Shown here one piece after another: positions 35,889 through 50,030 of a DNA stretch of 64,000 nt. Under the pieces are notes generated by a model. The model was not told the origin of the DNA and did no database searches. It saw only the letters and a list, made by a program, of their open reading frames with translations. This DNA comes from Desmodus rotundus (lineage: Eukaryota > Chordata > Mammalia > Chiroptera > Phyllostomidae): assembly GCF_022682495.2 (NCBI RefSeq), contig NW_026527301.1:18552-82551 (forward strand), given 5' to 3'. The translations under genes and the position numbers were made by a program. Each line of letters opens with the position of its first letter. Position 1 is the stretch's first letter.

Positions 35889-36014
35889 TGTATCTTTAAA
35901 CGGGAGGTGTCTGATATATCAGAGCTTTGCGTTGTGTCCTAACCAAAATGCTACTGAAATCATTTTCCATCGGCAGTGAACGAACAGGAACATAGCAGCA
36001 TCTGAACTTTGCAG

Positions 36015-38015
36015 GACAATGAGCTGCGCGTGTGGGCTTTTCGCCGCTCTCTTTGTTCCAGCCAAATAGCAGAGTCCGAAGATTTCCTGCAGCTACTGCC
36101 TACTATGTCTTGTGGACAAAACTGTTTGTCCAACCTAGATATGCACATGAAGCTCACAGTCCACTGACTCTTTTCGACTGAATTTCCTTCTGCTAGAACA
36201 GCAAGGAATTCGTGCCCAGCTTCCAAACAACAAGGGAATCAGGATGTTTCACACAAGTGCCTTATTAGCAAATCTCATCTCCAGCGGGTAACACTAGGTC
36301 AATGGACTCGGTTCAGTAGAGTGCGAAATGTAGCGGGTGCCGACAGAACCGGCCGACTTAGAAAGTCTCTTCTATGGGTTTTCTGTATGATCATCTCGGC
36401 GGTAACGTTGCTAGCCAGAGAGTTCCGGAATCACGTTCCCCAAACCGTGTGAGTGAACGGAAGCACAGGACTATGCCAACTATGAACTAGAGTAAGCTGG
36501 GCTACCACTGTTTTCGCCAAATTGTGCGTCCTGCGAGGAAAACGTATCCGGACGTTGGAAGGCCGCTAGGCCATGCTACGTGACTTGGACTCCAAGTCTC
36601 TGAAGATCTAAGGGAATATGAATCCCAGAGTAGCCTGTGGGGCTCCCAGTGGAAGATAATACATTCGTGAGGATATGTTTGCTCCTCAAAATCACTCGGG
36701 AATCAACCTATTTCGTAGGAAGCGGGTTTTTTCCCCAAAGCCGTCTCCGGGTTCAGCGTCTTCTCAATGTTCCCATCTCGGTAGTAGATGTGATGGGAGA
36801 AGAAGACTGTAGCCTAAGAAACCATGGAGGCAATACTACGTCCCTCGGACTCCACCCGTTCGTGAAGCGTTCAAGGAGGAAGAAGCGAAAAGTACCTCAA
36901 TGGCCTGCCAGGGCATTCATTCCACTCTGAGAATACAGCAGTGAAGAGTTTGCGCTCCCATGCGTCATTCAGGGATTATATCAAGTCGTGCGAAAAGTGT
37001 TCTCAACACTAGCCATCCTCACTATTTGACGTGTTATCAATGTTCTCATTGCAGTAGGAGATGAAAGCGGTGGTGTCTCACATAGTACGTACTCTTGTCA
37101 GCATCCTGTCCAAGTACCTTGCTGCAATATAGGATCTCTGGCTCGTGTCATAGCCCAAGAGCTACGGAGATGATTTCCCGTCCGCAAAGGAGGGAGGGCT
37201 AGCATAGCACTTTGTGATCCTTGCAGGGGAATGAGCTTCCACAGTAGCGTTTTCTCCTAGGTCCTTTTTCCATCAGAAAAGCGTAGCCCCAGGAAGAAGA
37301 GAAGCCACAGCCTACTGCCTCACTTGGACCATACAGTGTTTGTAACGTAGCAATGCATGCGCAGCTAGCAGTCCCCTTACTCTACTGGCGTAACTTTCTC
37401 TCACACAGCACAGGAGTGAACGGTTTGAAAGCTGCCAAGTTACTCGGGAACGAACATGTTCCTGAGAAGTGGCGTTCAGCAAAAACGCGGCACTAGATCC
37501 ATGTGCTCCTATCAGGTGAATTGGAAATGAGTGCCTTGTACCATATCACATACCCTCTCCAGAACCTCTGATCAGCTATTTTGCTCTGTTATCATTTACC
37601 TTGCTGTGTTTGAGTGCAAGGATGTACAGAATCACTTTCTCATCATGAACGCACTCAGTGAAAGCACAGAACTATGACCGCTGTGAAATACACTTTCTTG
37701 TAACTGCGGCCGTCAGCTAGCTTTAGCCCTAGACCTAAACCTACCTGTAACATGAACCCAAACCCTAACCCTAACCCTATCGCAAACCCTGTTCCTAACC
37801 CTAACCCTAACCCTACCCTTAACCCTAACCCTAACCCTAATAATAAAGCTCACCCTTACCGTAATCCTAATGCTAGCCCTAACCCTAACTGTATCTTTAA
37901 ACGGGAGGTGTCTGATATATCAGAGCTTTGCGTTGTGTCCTAACCAAAATGCTACTGAAATCATTTTCCATCGGCAGTGAACGAACAGGAACATAGCAGC
38001 ATCTGAACTTTGCAG
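36015..38015 (+). repeat. Satellite unit 19 (2,001 bp)
   Basis: CENP-B-box-like site at 36711-36727, telomere-like block at 37755-37889. C at 36530 and A at 36542 are shared only with unit 11, both exactly 16,032 bp upstream. It has CTGGCG near 37386. Confidence 0.97.
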
Positions 38016-40019
38016 GACAATGAGCTGCGCGTGTGGGCTTTTCGCCGCTCTCTTTGTTCCAGCCAAATAGCAGAGTCCGAAGATTTCCTGCAGCTACTGC
38101 CTACTATGTCTTGTGGACAAAACTGTTTGTCCAACCTAGATATGCACATGAAGCTCACAGTCCACTGACTCTTTTCGACTGAATTTCCTTCTGCTAGAAC
38201 AGCAAGGAATTCGTGCCCAGCTTCCAAACAACAAGGGAATCAGGATGTTTCACACAAGTGCCTTATTAGCAAATCTCATCTCCAGCGGGTAACACTAGGT
38301 CAATGGACTCGGTTCAGTAGAGTGCGAAATGTAGCGGGTGCCGACAGAACCGGCCGACTTAGAAAGTCTCTTCTATGGGTTTTCTGTATGATCATCTCGG
38401 CGGTAACGTTGCTAGCCAGAGAGTTCCGGAATCACGTTCCCCAAACCGTGTGAGTGAACGGAAGCACAGGACTATGCCAACTATGAACTAGAGTAAGCTG
38501 GGCTACCACTGTTTTCGCCAAATTGTGCGTGCTGCGAGGAAAGCGTATCCGGACGTTGGAAGGCCGCTAGGCCATGCTACGTGACTTGGACTCCAAGTCT
38601 CTGAAGATCTAAGGGAATATGAATCCCAGAGTAGCCTGTGGGGCTCCCAGTGGAAGATAATACATTCGTGAGGATATGTTTGCTCCTCAAAATCACTCGG
38701 GAATCAACCTATTTCGTAGGAAGCGGGTTTTTTCCCCAAAGCCGTCTCCGGGTTCAGCGTCTTCTCAATGTTCCCATCTCGGTAGTAGATGTGATGGGAG
38801 AAGAAGACTGTAGCCTAAGAAACCATGGAGGCAATACTACGTCCCTCGGACTCCACCCGTTCGTGAAGCGTTCAAGGAGGAAGAAGCGAAAAGTACCTCA
38901 ATGGCCTGCCAGGGCATTCATTCCACTCTGAGAATACAGCAGTGAAGAGTTTGCGCTCCCATGCGTCATTCAGGGATTATATCAAGTCGTGCGAAAAGTG
39001 TCCTCAACACTAGCCATCCTCACTATTTGACGTGTTATCAATGTTCTCATTGCAGTAGGAGATGAAAGCGGTGGTGTCTCACATAGTACGTACTCTTGTC
39101 AGCATCCTGTCCAAGTACCTTGCTGCAATATAGGATCTCTGGCTCGTGTCATAGCCCAAGAGCTACGGAGATGATTTCCCGTCCGCAAAGGAGGGAGGGC
39201 TAGCATAGCACTTTGTGATCCTTGCAGGGGAATGAGCTTCCACAGTAGCGTTTTCTCCTAGGTCCTTTTTCCATCAGAAAAGCGTAGCCCCAGGAAGAAG
39301 AGAAGCCACAGCCTACTGCCTCACTTGGACCATACAGTGTTTGTAACGTAGCAATGCATGCGCAGCTAGCAGTCCCCTTACTCTACTCGCGTAACTTTCT
39401 CTCACACAGCACAGGAGTGAACGGTTTGAAAGCTGCCAAGTTACTCGGGAACGAACATGTTCCTGAGAAGTGGCGTTCAGCAAAAACGCGGCACTAGATC
39501 CATGTGCTCCTATCAGGTGAATTGGAAATGAGTGCCTTGTACCATATCACATACCCTCTCCAGAACCTCTGATCAGCTATTTTGCTCTGTTATCATTTAC
39601 CTTGCTGTGTTTGAGCGCAAGGATGTACAGAATCACTTTCTCATCATGAACGCACTCAGTGAAAGCACAGAACTATGACCGCTGTGAAATACACTTTCTT
39701 GTAACTGCGGCCGTCAGCAGCTAGCTTTAGCCCTAGACCTAAACCTACCTGTAACATGAACCCAAACCCTAACCCTAACCCTATCGCAAACCCTGTTCCT
39801 AACCCTAACCCTAACCCTACCCTTAACCCTAACCCTAACCCTAATAATAAAGCTCACCCTTACCGTAATCCTAATGCTAGCCCTAACCCTAACTGTATCT
39901 TTAAACGGGAGGTGTCTGATATATCAGAGCTTTGCGTTGTGTCCTAACCAAAATGCTACTGAAATCATTTTCCATCGGCAGCGAACGAACAGGAACATAG
40001 CAGCATCTGAACTTTGCAG
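38016..40019 (+). repeat. Satellite unit 20 (2,004 bp, +3 bp)
   Basis: CENP-B-box-like site at 38712-38728, telomere-like block at 39759-39893. It has the linked 3-bp insertion and GAGCGC markers near 39714 and 39614, as in unit 12. Confidence 0.97.
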
Positions 40020-42023
40020 GACAATGAGCTGCGCGTGTGGGCTTTTCGCGGCTCTCTTTGTTCCAGCCAAATAGCAGAGTCCGAAGATTTCCTGCAGCTA
40101 CTGCCTACTATGTCTTGTGGACAAAACTGTTTGTCGAACCTAGATATGCACATGAAGCTCACAGTCCACTGACTCTTTTCGACTGAATTTCCTTCTGCTA
40201 GAACAGCAAGGAATTCGTGCCCAGCTTCCAAACAACAAGGGAATCAGGATGTTTCACACAAGTGCCTTATTAGCAAATCTCATCTCCAGCGGGTAACACT
40301 AGGTCAATGGACTCGGTTCAGTAGAGTGCGAAATGTAGCGGGTGCCGACAGAACCGGCCGACTTAGAAAGTCTCTTCTATGGGTTTTCTGTATGATCATC
40401 TCGGCGGTAACGTTGCTAGCCAGAGAGTTCCGGAATCACGTTCCCCAAACCGTGTGAGTGAACGGAAGCACAGGACTATGCCAACTATGAACTAGAGTAA
40501 GCTGGGCTACCACTGTTTTCGCCAAATTGTGCGTGCTGCGAGGAAAGCGTATCCGGACGTTGGAAGGCCGCTAGGCCATGCTACGTGACTTGGACTCCAA
40601 GTCTCTGAAGATCTAAGGGAATATGAATCCCAGAGTAGCCTGTGGGGCTCCCAGTGGAAGATAATACATTCGTGAGGATATGTTTGCTCCTCAAAATCAC
40701 TCGGGAATCAACCTATTTCGTAGGAAGCGGGTTTTTTCCCCAAAGCCGTCTCCGGGTTCAGCGTCTTCTCAATGTTCCCATCTCGGTAGTAGATGTGATG
40801 GGAGAAGAAGACTGTAGCCTAAGAAACCATGGAGGCAATACTACGTCCCTCGGACTCCACCCGTTCGTGAAGCGTTCAAGGAGGAAGAAGCGAAAAGTAC
40901 CTCAATGGCCTGCCAGGGCATTCATTCCACTCTGAGAATACAGCAGTGAAGAGTTTGCGCTCCCATGCGTCATTCAGGGATTATATCAAGTCGTGCGAAA
41001 AGTGTCCTCAACACTAGCCATCCTCACTATTTGACGTGTTATCAATGTTCTCATTGCAGTAGGAGATGAAAGCGGTGGTGTCTCACATAGTACGTACTCT
41101 TGTCAGCATCCTGTCCAAGTACCTTGCTGCAATATAGGATCTCTGGCTCGTGTCATAGCCCAAGAGCTACGGAGATGATTTCCCGTCCGCAAAGGAGGGA
41201 GGGCTAGCATAGCACTTTGTGATCCTTGCAGGGGAATGAGCTTCCACAGTAGCGTTTTCTCCTAGGTCCTTTTTCCATCAGAAAAGCGTAGCCCCAGGAA
41301 GAAGAGAAGCCACAGCCTACTGCCTCACTTGGACCATACAGTGTTTGTAACGTAGCAATGCATGCGCAGCTAGCAGTCCCCTTACTCTACTCGCGTAACT
41401 TTCTCTCACACAGCACAGGAGTGAACGGTTTGAAAGCTGCCAAGTTACTCGGGAACGAACATGTTCCTGAGAAGTGGCGTTCAGCAAAAACGCGGCACTA
41501 GATCCATGTGCTCCTATCAGGTGAATTGGAAATGAGTGCCTTGTACCATATCACATACCCTCTCCAGAACCTATGACCAGCTATTTTGCTCTGTTATCAT
41601 TTACCTTGCTGTGTTTGAGCGCAAGGATGTACAGAATCACTTTCTCATCATGAACGCACTCAGTGAAAGCACAGAACTATGACCGCTGTGAAATACACTT
41701 TCTTGTAACTGCGGCCGTCAGCAGCTAGCTTTAGCCCTAGACCTCAACCTACCTGTAACATGAACCCAAACCCTAACCCTAACCCTATCGCAAACCCTGT
41801 TCCTAACCCTAACCCTAACCCTACCCTTAACCCTAACCCTAACCCTAATAATAAAGCTCACCCTTACCGTAATCCTAATGCTAGCCCTAACCCTAACTGT
41901 ATCTTTAAACGGGAGGTGTCTGATATATCAGAGCTTTGCGTTGTGTCCTAACCAAAATGCTACTGAAATCATTTTCCATCGGCAGTGAACGAACAGGAAC
42001 ATAGCAGCATCTGAACTTTGCAG
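40020..42023 (+). repeat. Satellite unit 21 (2,004 bp, +3 bp)
   Basis: CENP-B-box-like site at 40716-40732, telomere-like block at 41763-41897. G at 40050 is shared only with unit 13. It has the linked 3-bp insertion and GAGCGC. CCTATGACC near 41570 is shared with units 22 and 24-27. Confidence 0.97.
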
Positions 42024-44024
42024 GACAATGAGCTGCGCGTGTGGGCTTTTCGCCGCTCTCTTTGTTCCAGCCAAATAGCAGAGTCCGAAGATTTCCTGCA
42101 GCTACTGCCTACTATGTCTTGTGGACAAAACTGTTTGTCGAACCTAGATATGCACATGAAGCTCACAGTCCACTGACTCTTTTCGACTGAATTTCCTTCT
42201 GCTAGAACAGCAAGGAATTCGTGCCCAGCTTCCAAACAACAAGGGAATCAGGATGTTTCACACAAGTGCCTTATTAGCAAATCTCATCTCCAGCGGGTAA
42301 CACTAGGTCAATGGACTCGGTTCAGTAGAGTGCGAAATGTAGCGGGTGCCGACAGAACCGGCCGACTTAGAAAGTCTCTTCTATGGGTTTTCTGTATGAT
42401 CATCTCGGCGGTAACGTTGCTAGCCAGAGAGTTCCGGAATCACGTTCCCCAAACCGTGTGAGTGAACGGAAGCACAGGACTATGCCAACTATGAACTAGA
42501 GTAAGCTGGGCTACCACTGTTTTCGCCAAATTGTGCGTGCTGCGAGGAAAGCGTATCCGGACGTTGGAAGGCCGCTAGGCCATGCTACGTGACTTGGACT
42601 CCAAGTCTCTGAAGATCTAAGGGAATATGAATCCCAGAGTAGCCTGTGGGGCTCCCAGTGGAAGATAATACATTCGTGAGGATATGTTTGCTCCTCAAAA
42701 TCACTCGGGAATCAACCTATTTCGTAGGAAGCGGGTTTTTTCCCCAAAGCCGTCTCCGGGTTCAGCGTCTTCTCAATGTTCCCATCTCGGTAGTAGATGT
42801 GATGGGAGAAGAAGACTGTAGCCTAAGAAACCATGGAGGCAATACTACGTCCCTCGGACTCCACCCGTTCGTGAAGCGTTCAAGGAGGAAGAAGCGAAAA
42901 GTACCTCAATGGCCTACCAGGGCATTCATTCCACTCTGAGAATACAGCAGTGAAGAGTTTGCGCTCCCATGCGTCATTCAGGGATTATATCAAGTCGTGC
43001 GAAAAGTGTCCTCAACACTAGCCATCCTCACTATTTGACGTGTTATCAATGTTCTCATTGCAGTAGGAGATGAAAGCGGTGGTGTCTCACATAGTACGTA
43101 CTCTTGTCAGCATCCTGTCCAAGTACCTTGCTGCAATATAGGATCTCTGGCTCGTGTCATAGCCCAAGAGCTACAGAGATGATTTCCCGTCCGCAAAGGA
43201 GGGAGGGCTAGCATAGCACTTTGTGATCCTTGCAGGGGAATGAGCTTCCACAGTAGCGTTTTCTCCTAGGTCCTTTTTCCATCAGAAAAGCGTAGCCCCA
43301 GGAAGAAGAGAAGCCACAGCCTACTGCCTCACTTGGACCATACAGTGTTTGTAACGTAGCAATGCATGCGCAGCTAGCAGTCCCCTTACTCTACTCGCGT
43401 AACTTTCTCTCACACAGCACAGGAGTGAACGGTTTGAAAGCTGCCAAGTTACTCGGGAACGAACATGTTCCTGAGAAGTGGCGTTCAGCAAAAACGCGGC
43501 ACTAGATCCATGTGCTCCTATCAGGTGAATTGGAAATGAGTGCCTTGTACCATATCACATACCCTCTCCAGAACCTATGACCAGCTATTTTGCTCTGTTA
43601 TCATTTACCTTGCTGTGTTTGAGTGCAAGGATGTACAGAATCACTTTCTCATCATGAACGCACTCAGTGAAAGCACAGAACTATGACCGCTGTGAAATAC
43701 ACTTTCTTGTAACTGCGGCCGTCAGCTAGCTTTAGCCCTAGACCTCAACCTACCTGTAACATGAACCCAAACCCTAACCCTAACCCTATCGCAAACCCTG
43801 TTCCTAACCCTAACCCTAACCCTACCCTTAACCCTAACCCTAACCCTAATAATAAAGCTCACCCTTACCGTAATCCTAATGCTAGCCCTAACCCTAACTG
43901 TATCTTTAAACGGGAGGTGTCTGATATATCAGAGCTTTGCGTTGTGTCCTAACCAAAATGCTACTGAAATCATTTTCCATCGGCAGCGAACGAACAGGAA
44001 CATAGCAGCATCTGAACTTTGCAG
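42024..44024 (+). repeat. Satellite unit 22 (2,001 bp)
   Basis: CENP-B-box-like site at 42720-42736, telomere-like block at 43764-43898. A at 43175 (CTACAGAG for CTACGGAG) is shared only with unit 24. Confidence 0.97.
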
Positions 44025-46028
44025 GACAATGAGCTGCGCGTGTGGGCTTTTCGCCGCTCTCTTTGTTCCAGCCAAATAGCAGAGTCCGAAGATTTCCTGC
44101 AGCTACTGCCTACTATGTCTTGTGGACAAAACTGTTTGTCGAACCTAGATATGCACATGAAGCTCACAGTCCACTGACTCTTTTCGACTGAATTTCCTTC
44201 TGCTAGAACAGCAAGGAATTCGTGCCCAGCTTCCAAACAACAAGGGAATCAGGATGTTTCACACAAGTGCCTTATTAGCAAATCTCATCTCCAGCGGGTA
44301 ACACTAGGTCAATGGACTCGGTTCAGTAGAGTGCGAAATGTAGCGGGTGCCGACAGAACCGGCCGACTTAGAAAGTCTCTTCTATGGGTTTTCTGTATGA
44401 TCATCTCGGCGGTAACGTTGCTAGCCAGAGAGTTCCGGAATCACGTTCCCCAAACCGTGTGAGTGAACGGAAGCACAGGACTATGCCAACTATGAACTAG
44501 AGTAAGCTGGGCTACCACTGTTTTCGCCAAATTGTGCGTGCTGCGAGGAAAGCGTATCCGGACGTTGGAAGGCCGCTAGGCCATGCTACGTGACTTGGAC
44601 TCCAAGTCTCTGAAGATCTAAGGGAATATGAATCCCAGAGTAGCCTGTGGGGCTCCCAGTGGAAGATAATACATTCGTGAGGATATGTTTGCTCCTCAAA
44701 ATCACTCGGGAATCAACCTATTTCGTAGGAAGCGGGTTTTTTCCCCAAAGCCGTCTCCGGGTTCAGCGTCTTCTCAATGTTCCCATCTCGGTAGTAGATG
44801 TGATGGGAGAAGAAGACTGTAGCCTAAGAAACCATGGAGGCAATACTACGTCCCTCGGACTCCACCCGTTCGTGAAGCGTTCAAGGAGGAAGAAGCGAAA
44901 AGTACCTCAATGGCCTGCCAGGGCATTCATTCCACTCTGAGAATACAGCAGTGAAGAGTTTGCGCTCCCATGCGTCATTCAGGGATTATATCAAGTCGTG
45001 CGAAAAGTGTCCTCAACACTAGCCATCCTCACTATTTGACGTGTTATCAATGTTCTCATTGCAGTAGGAGATGAAAGCGGTGGTGTCTCACATAGTACGT
45101 ACTCTTGTCAGCATCCTGTCCAAGTACCTTGCTGCAATATAGGATCTCTGGCTCGTGTCATAGCCCAAGAGCTACGGAGATGATTTCCCGTCCGCAAAGG
45201 AGGGAGGGCTAGCATAGCACTTTGTGATCCTTGCAGGGGAATGAGCTTCCACAGTAGCGTTTTCTCCTAGGTCCTTTTTCCATCAGAAAAGCGTAGCCCC
45301 AGGAAGAAGAGAAGCCACAGCCTACTGCCTCACTTGGACCATACAGTGTTTGTAACGTAGCAATGCATGCGCAGCTAGCAGTCCCCTTACTCTACTCGCG
45401 TAACTTTCTCTCACACAGCACAGGAGTGAACGGTTTGAAAGCTGCCAAGTTACTCGGGAACGAACATGTTCCTGAGAAGTGGCGTTCAGCAAAAACGCGG
45501 CACTAGATCCATGTGCTCCTATCAGGTGAATTGGAAATGAGTGCCTTGTACCATATCACATACCCTCTCCAGAACCTCTGATCAGCTATTTTGCTCTGTT
45601 ATCATTTACCTTGCTGTGTTTGAGCGCAAGGATGTACAGAATCACTTTCTCATCATGAACGCACTCAGTGAAAGCACAGAACTATGACCGCTGTGAAATA
45701 CACTTTCTTGTAACTGCGGCCGTCAGCAGCTAGCTTTAGCCCTAGACCTCAACCTACCTGTAACATGAACCCAAACCCTAACCCTAACCCTATCGCAAAC
45801 CCTGTTCCTAACCCTAACCCTAACCCTACCCTTAACCCTAACCCTAACCCTAATAATAAAGCTCACCCTTACCGTAATCCTAATGCTAGCCCTAACCCTA
45901 ACTGTATCTTTAAACGGGAGGTGTCTGATATATCAGAGCTTTGCGTTGTGTCCTAACCAAAATGCTACTGAAATCATTTTCCATCGGCAGTGAACGAACA
46001 GGAACATAGCAGCATCTGAACTTTGCAG
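44025..46028 (+). repeat. Satellite unit 23 (2,004 bp, +3 bp)
   Basis: CENP-B-box-like site at 44721-44737, telomere-like block at 45768-45902. It has the linked 3-bp insertion and GAGCGC markers. It resembles unit 21 but has CCTCTGATC near 45577. Confidence 0.97.
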
Positions 46029-48029
46029 GACAATGAGCTGCGCGTGTGGGCTTTTCGCCGCTCTCTTTGTTCCAGCCAAATAGCAGAGTCCGAAGATTTC
46101 CTGCAGCTACTGCCTACTATGTCTTGTGGACAAAACTGTTTGTCGAACCTAGATATGCACATGAAGCTCACAGTCCACTGACTCTTTTCGACTGAATTTC
46201 CTTCTGCTAGAACAGCAAGGAATTCGTGCCCAGCTTCCAAACAACAAGGGAATCAGGATGTTTCACACAAGTGCCTTATTAGCAAATCTCATCTCCAGCG
46301 GGTAACACTAGGTCAATGGACTCGGTTCAGTAGAGTGCGAAATGTAGCGGGTGCCGACAGAACCGGCCGACTTAGAAAGTCTCTTCTATGGGTTTTCTGT
46401 ATGATCATCTCGGCGGTAACGTTGCTAGCCAGAGAGTTCCGGAATCACGTTCCCCAAACCGTGTGAGTGAACGGAAGCACAGGACTATGCCAACTATGAA
46501 CTAGAGTAAGCTGGGCTACCACTGTTTTCGCCAAATTGTGCGTGCTGCGAGGAAAGCGTATCCGGACGTTGGAAGGCCGCTAGGCCATGCTACGTGACTT
46601 GGACTCCAAGTCTCTGAAGATCTAAGGGAATATGAATCCCAGAGTAGCCTGTGGGGCTCCCAGTGGAAGATAATACATTCGTGAGGATATGTTTGCTCCT
46701 CAAAATCACTCGGGAATCAACCTATTTCGTAGGAAGCGGGTTTTTTCCCCAAAGCCGTCTCCGGGTTCAGCGTCTTCTCAATGTTCCCATCTCGGTAGTA
46801 GATGTGATGGGAGAAGAAGACTGTAGCCTAAGAAACCATGGAGGCAATACTACGTCCCTCGGACTCCACCCGTTCGTGAAGCGTTCAAGGAGGAAGAAGC
46901 GAAAAGTACCTCAATGGCCTACCAGGGCATTCATTCCACTCTGAGAATACAGCAGTGAAGAGTTTGCGCTCCCATGCGTCATTCAGGGATTATATCAAGT
47001 CGTGCGAAAAGTGTCCTCAACACTAGCCATCCTCACTATTTGACGTGTTATCAATGTTCTCATTGCAGTAGGAGATGAAAGCGGTGGTGTCTCACATAGT
47101 ACGTACTCTTGTCAGCATCCTGTCCAAGTACCTTGCTGCAATATAGGATCTCTGGCTCGTGTCATAGCCCAAGAGCTACAGAGATGATTTCCCGTCCGCA
47201 AAGGAGGGAGGGCTAGCATAGCACTTTGTGATCCTTGCAGGGGAATGAGCTTCCACAGTAGCGTTTTCTCCTAGGTCCTTTTTCCATCAGAAAAGCGTAG
47301 CCCCAGGAAGAAGAGAAGCCACAGCCTACTGCCTCACTTGGACCATACAGTGTTTGTAACGTAGCAATGCATGCGCAGCTAGCAGTCCCCTTACTCTACT
47401 CGCGTAACTTTCTCTCACACAGCACAGGAGTGAACGGTTTGAAAGCTGCCAAGTTACTCGGGAACGAACATGTTCCTGAGAAGTGGCGTTCAGCAAAAAC
47501 GCGGCACTAGATCCATGTGCTCCTATCAGGTGAATTGGAAATGAGTGCCTTGTACCATATCACATACCCTCTCCAGAACCTATGACCAGCTATTTTGCTC
47601 TGTTATCATTTACCTTGCTGTGTTTGAGTGCAAGGATGTACAGAATCACTTTCTCATCATGAACGCACTCAGTGAAAGCACAGAACTATGACCGCTGTGA
47701 AATACACTTTCTTGTAACTGCGGCCGTCAGCTAGCTTTAGCCCTAGACCTCAACCTACCTGTAACATGAACCCAAACCCTAACCCTAACCCTATCGCAAA
47801 CCCTGTTCCTAACCCTAACCCTAACCCTACCCTTAACCCTAACCCTAACCCTAATAATAAAGCTCACCCTTACCGTAATCCTAATGCTAGCCCTAACCCT
47901 AACTGTATCTTTAAACGGGAGGTGTCTGATATATCAGAGCTTTGCGTTGTGTCCTAACCAAAATGCTACTGAAATCATTTTCCATCGGCAGTGAACGAAC
48001 AGGAACATAGCAGCATCTGAACTTTGCAG
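46029..48029 (+). repeat. Satellite unit 24 (2,001 bp)
   Basis: CENP-B-box-like site at 46725-46741, telomere-like block at 47769-47903. A at 47180 is shared only with unit 22. Confidence 0.97.
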
Positions 48030-50030
48030 GACAATGAGCTGCGCGTGTGGGCTTTTCGCCGCTCTCTTTGTTCCAGCCAAATAGCAGAGTCCGAAGATTT
48101 CCTGCAGCTACTGCCTACTATGTCTTGTGGACAAAACTGTTTGTCGAACCTAGATATGCACATGAAGCTCACAGTCCACTGACTCTTTTCGACTGAATTT
48201 CCTTCTGCTAGAACAGCAAGGAATTCGTGCCCAGCTTCCAAACAACAAGGGAATCAGGATGTTTCACACAAGTGCCTTATTAGCAAATCTCATCTCCAGC
48301 GGGTAACACTAGGTCAATGGACTCGGTTCAGTAGAGTGCGAAATGTAGCGGGTGCCGACAGAACCGGCCGACTTAGAAAGTCTCTTCTATGGGTTTTCTG
48401 TATGATCATCTCGGCGGTAACGTTGCTAGCCAGAGAGTTCCGGAATCACGTTCCCCAAACCGTGTGAGTGAACGGAAGCACAGGACTATGCCAACTATGA
48501 ACTAGAGTAAGCTGGGCTACCACTGTTTTCGCCAAATTGTGCGTGCTGCGAGGAAAGCGTATCCGGACGTTGGAAGGCCGCTAGGCCATGCTACGTGACT
48601 TGGACTCCAAGTCTCTGAAGATCTAAGGGAATATGAATCCCAGAGTAGCCTGTGGGGCTCCCAGTGGAAGATAATACATTCGTGAGGATATGTTTGCTCC
48701 TCAAAATCACTCGGGAATCAACCTATTTCGTAGGAAGCGGGTTTTTTCCCCAAAGCCGTCTCCGGGTTCAGCGTCTTCTCAATGTTCCCATCTCGGTAGT
48801 AGATGTGATGGGAGAAGAAGACTGTAGCCTAAGAAACCATGGAGGCAATACTACGTCCCTCGGACTCCACCCGTTCGTGAAGCGTTCAAGGAGGAAGAAG
48901 CGAAAAGTACCTCAATGGCCTACCAGGGCATTCATTCCACTCTGAGAATACAGCAGTGAAGAGTTTGCGCTCCCATGCGTCATTCAGGGATTATATCAAG
49001 TCGTGCGAAAAGTGTCCTCAACACTAGCCATCCTCACTATTTGACGTGTTATCAATGTTCTCATTGCAGTAGGAGATGAAAGCGGTGGTGTCTCACATAG
49101 TACGTACTCTTGTCAGCATCCTGTCCAAGTACCTTGCTGCAATATAGGATCTCTGGCTCGTGTCATAGCCCAAGAGCTACGGAGATGATTTCCCGTCCGC
49201 AAAGGAGGGAGGGCTAGCATAGCACTTTGTGATCCTTGCAGGGGAATGAGCTTCCACAGTAGCGTTTTCTCCTAGGTCCTTTTTCCATCAGAAAAGCGTA
49301 GCCCCAGGAAGAAGAGAAGCCACAGCCTACTGCCTCACTTGGACCATACAGTGTTTGTAACGTAGCAATGCATGCGCAGCTAGCAGTCCCCTTACTCTAC
49401 TCGCGTAACTTTCTCTCACACAGCACAGGAGTGAACGGTTTGAAAGCTGCCAAGTTACTCGGGAACGAACATGTTCCTGAGAAGTGGCGTTCAGCAAAAA
49501 CGCGGCACTAGATCCATGTGCTCCTATCAGGTGAATTGGAAATGAGTGCCTTGTACCATATCACATACCCTCTCCAGAACCTATGACCAGCTATTTTGCT
49601 CTGTTATCATTTACCTTGCTGTGTTTGAGTGCAAGGATGTACAGAATCACTTTCTCATCATGAACGCACTCAGTGAAAGCACAGAACTATGACCGCTGTG
49701 AAATACACTTTCTTGTAACTGCGGCCGTCAGCTAGCTTTAGCCCTAGACCTCAACCTACCTGTAACATGAACCCAAACCCTAACCCTAACCCTATCGCAA
49801 ACCCTGTTCCTAACCCTAACCCTAACCCTACCCTTAACCCTAACCCTAACCCTAATAATAAAGCTCACCCTTACCGTAATCCTAATGCTAGCCCTAACCC
49901 TAACTGTATCTTTAAACGGGAGGTGTCTGATATATCAGAGCTTTGCGTTGTGTCCTAACCAAAATGCTACTGAAATCATTTTCCATCGGCAGTGAACGAA
50001 CAGGAACATAGCAGCATCTGAACTTTGCAG
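48030..50030 (+). repeat. Satellite unit 25 (2,001 bp)
   Basis: CENP-B-box-like site at 48726-48742, telomere-like block at 49770-49904. It has CCTATGACC near 49581 and C at the position-28 site. Confidence 0.97.

Larger units (their letters stand above)
33996..36014 (+). repeat. Satellite unit 18 (2,019 bp), divergent 3' part
   Basis: CENP-B-box-like site at 34692-34708, telomere-like block at 35736-35888 (18 bp longer than usual). T at 34744 is shared with units 10 and 16. The segment at about 35549-35859 carries the same cluster of substitutions as unit 10. Confidence 0.97.

Noticed and set aside
35761..35979. 72-codon leucine/threonine-rich frame in unit 18
   Set aside because: Alternative frame through the expanded CCCTAA block; it is low-complexity translation only.
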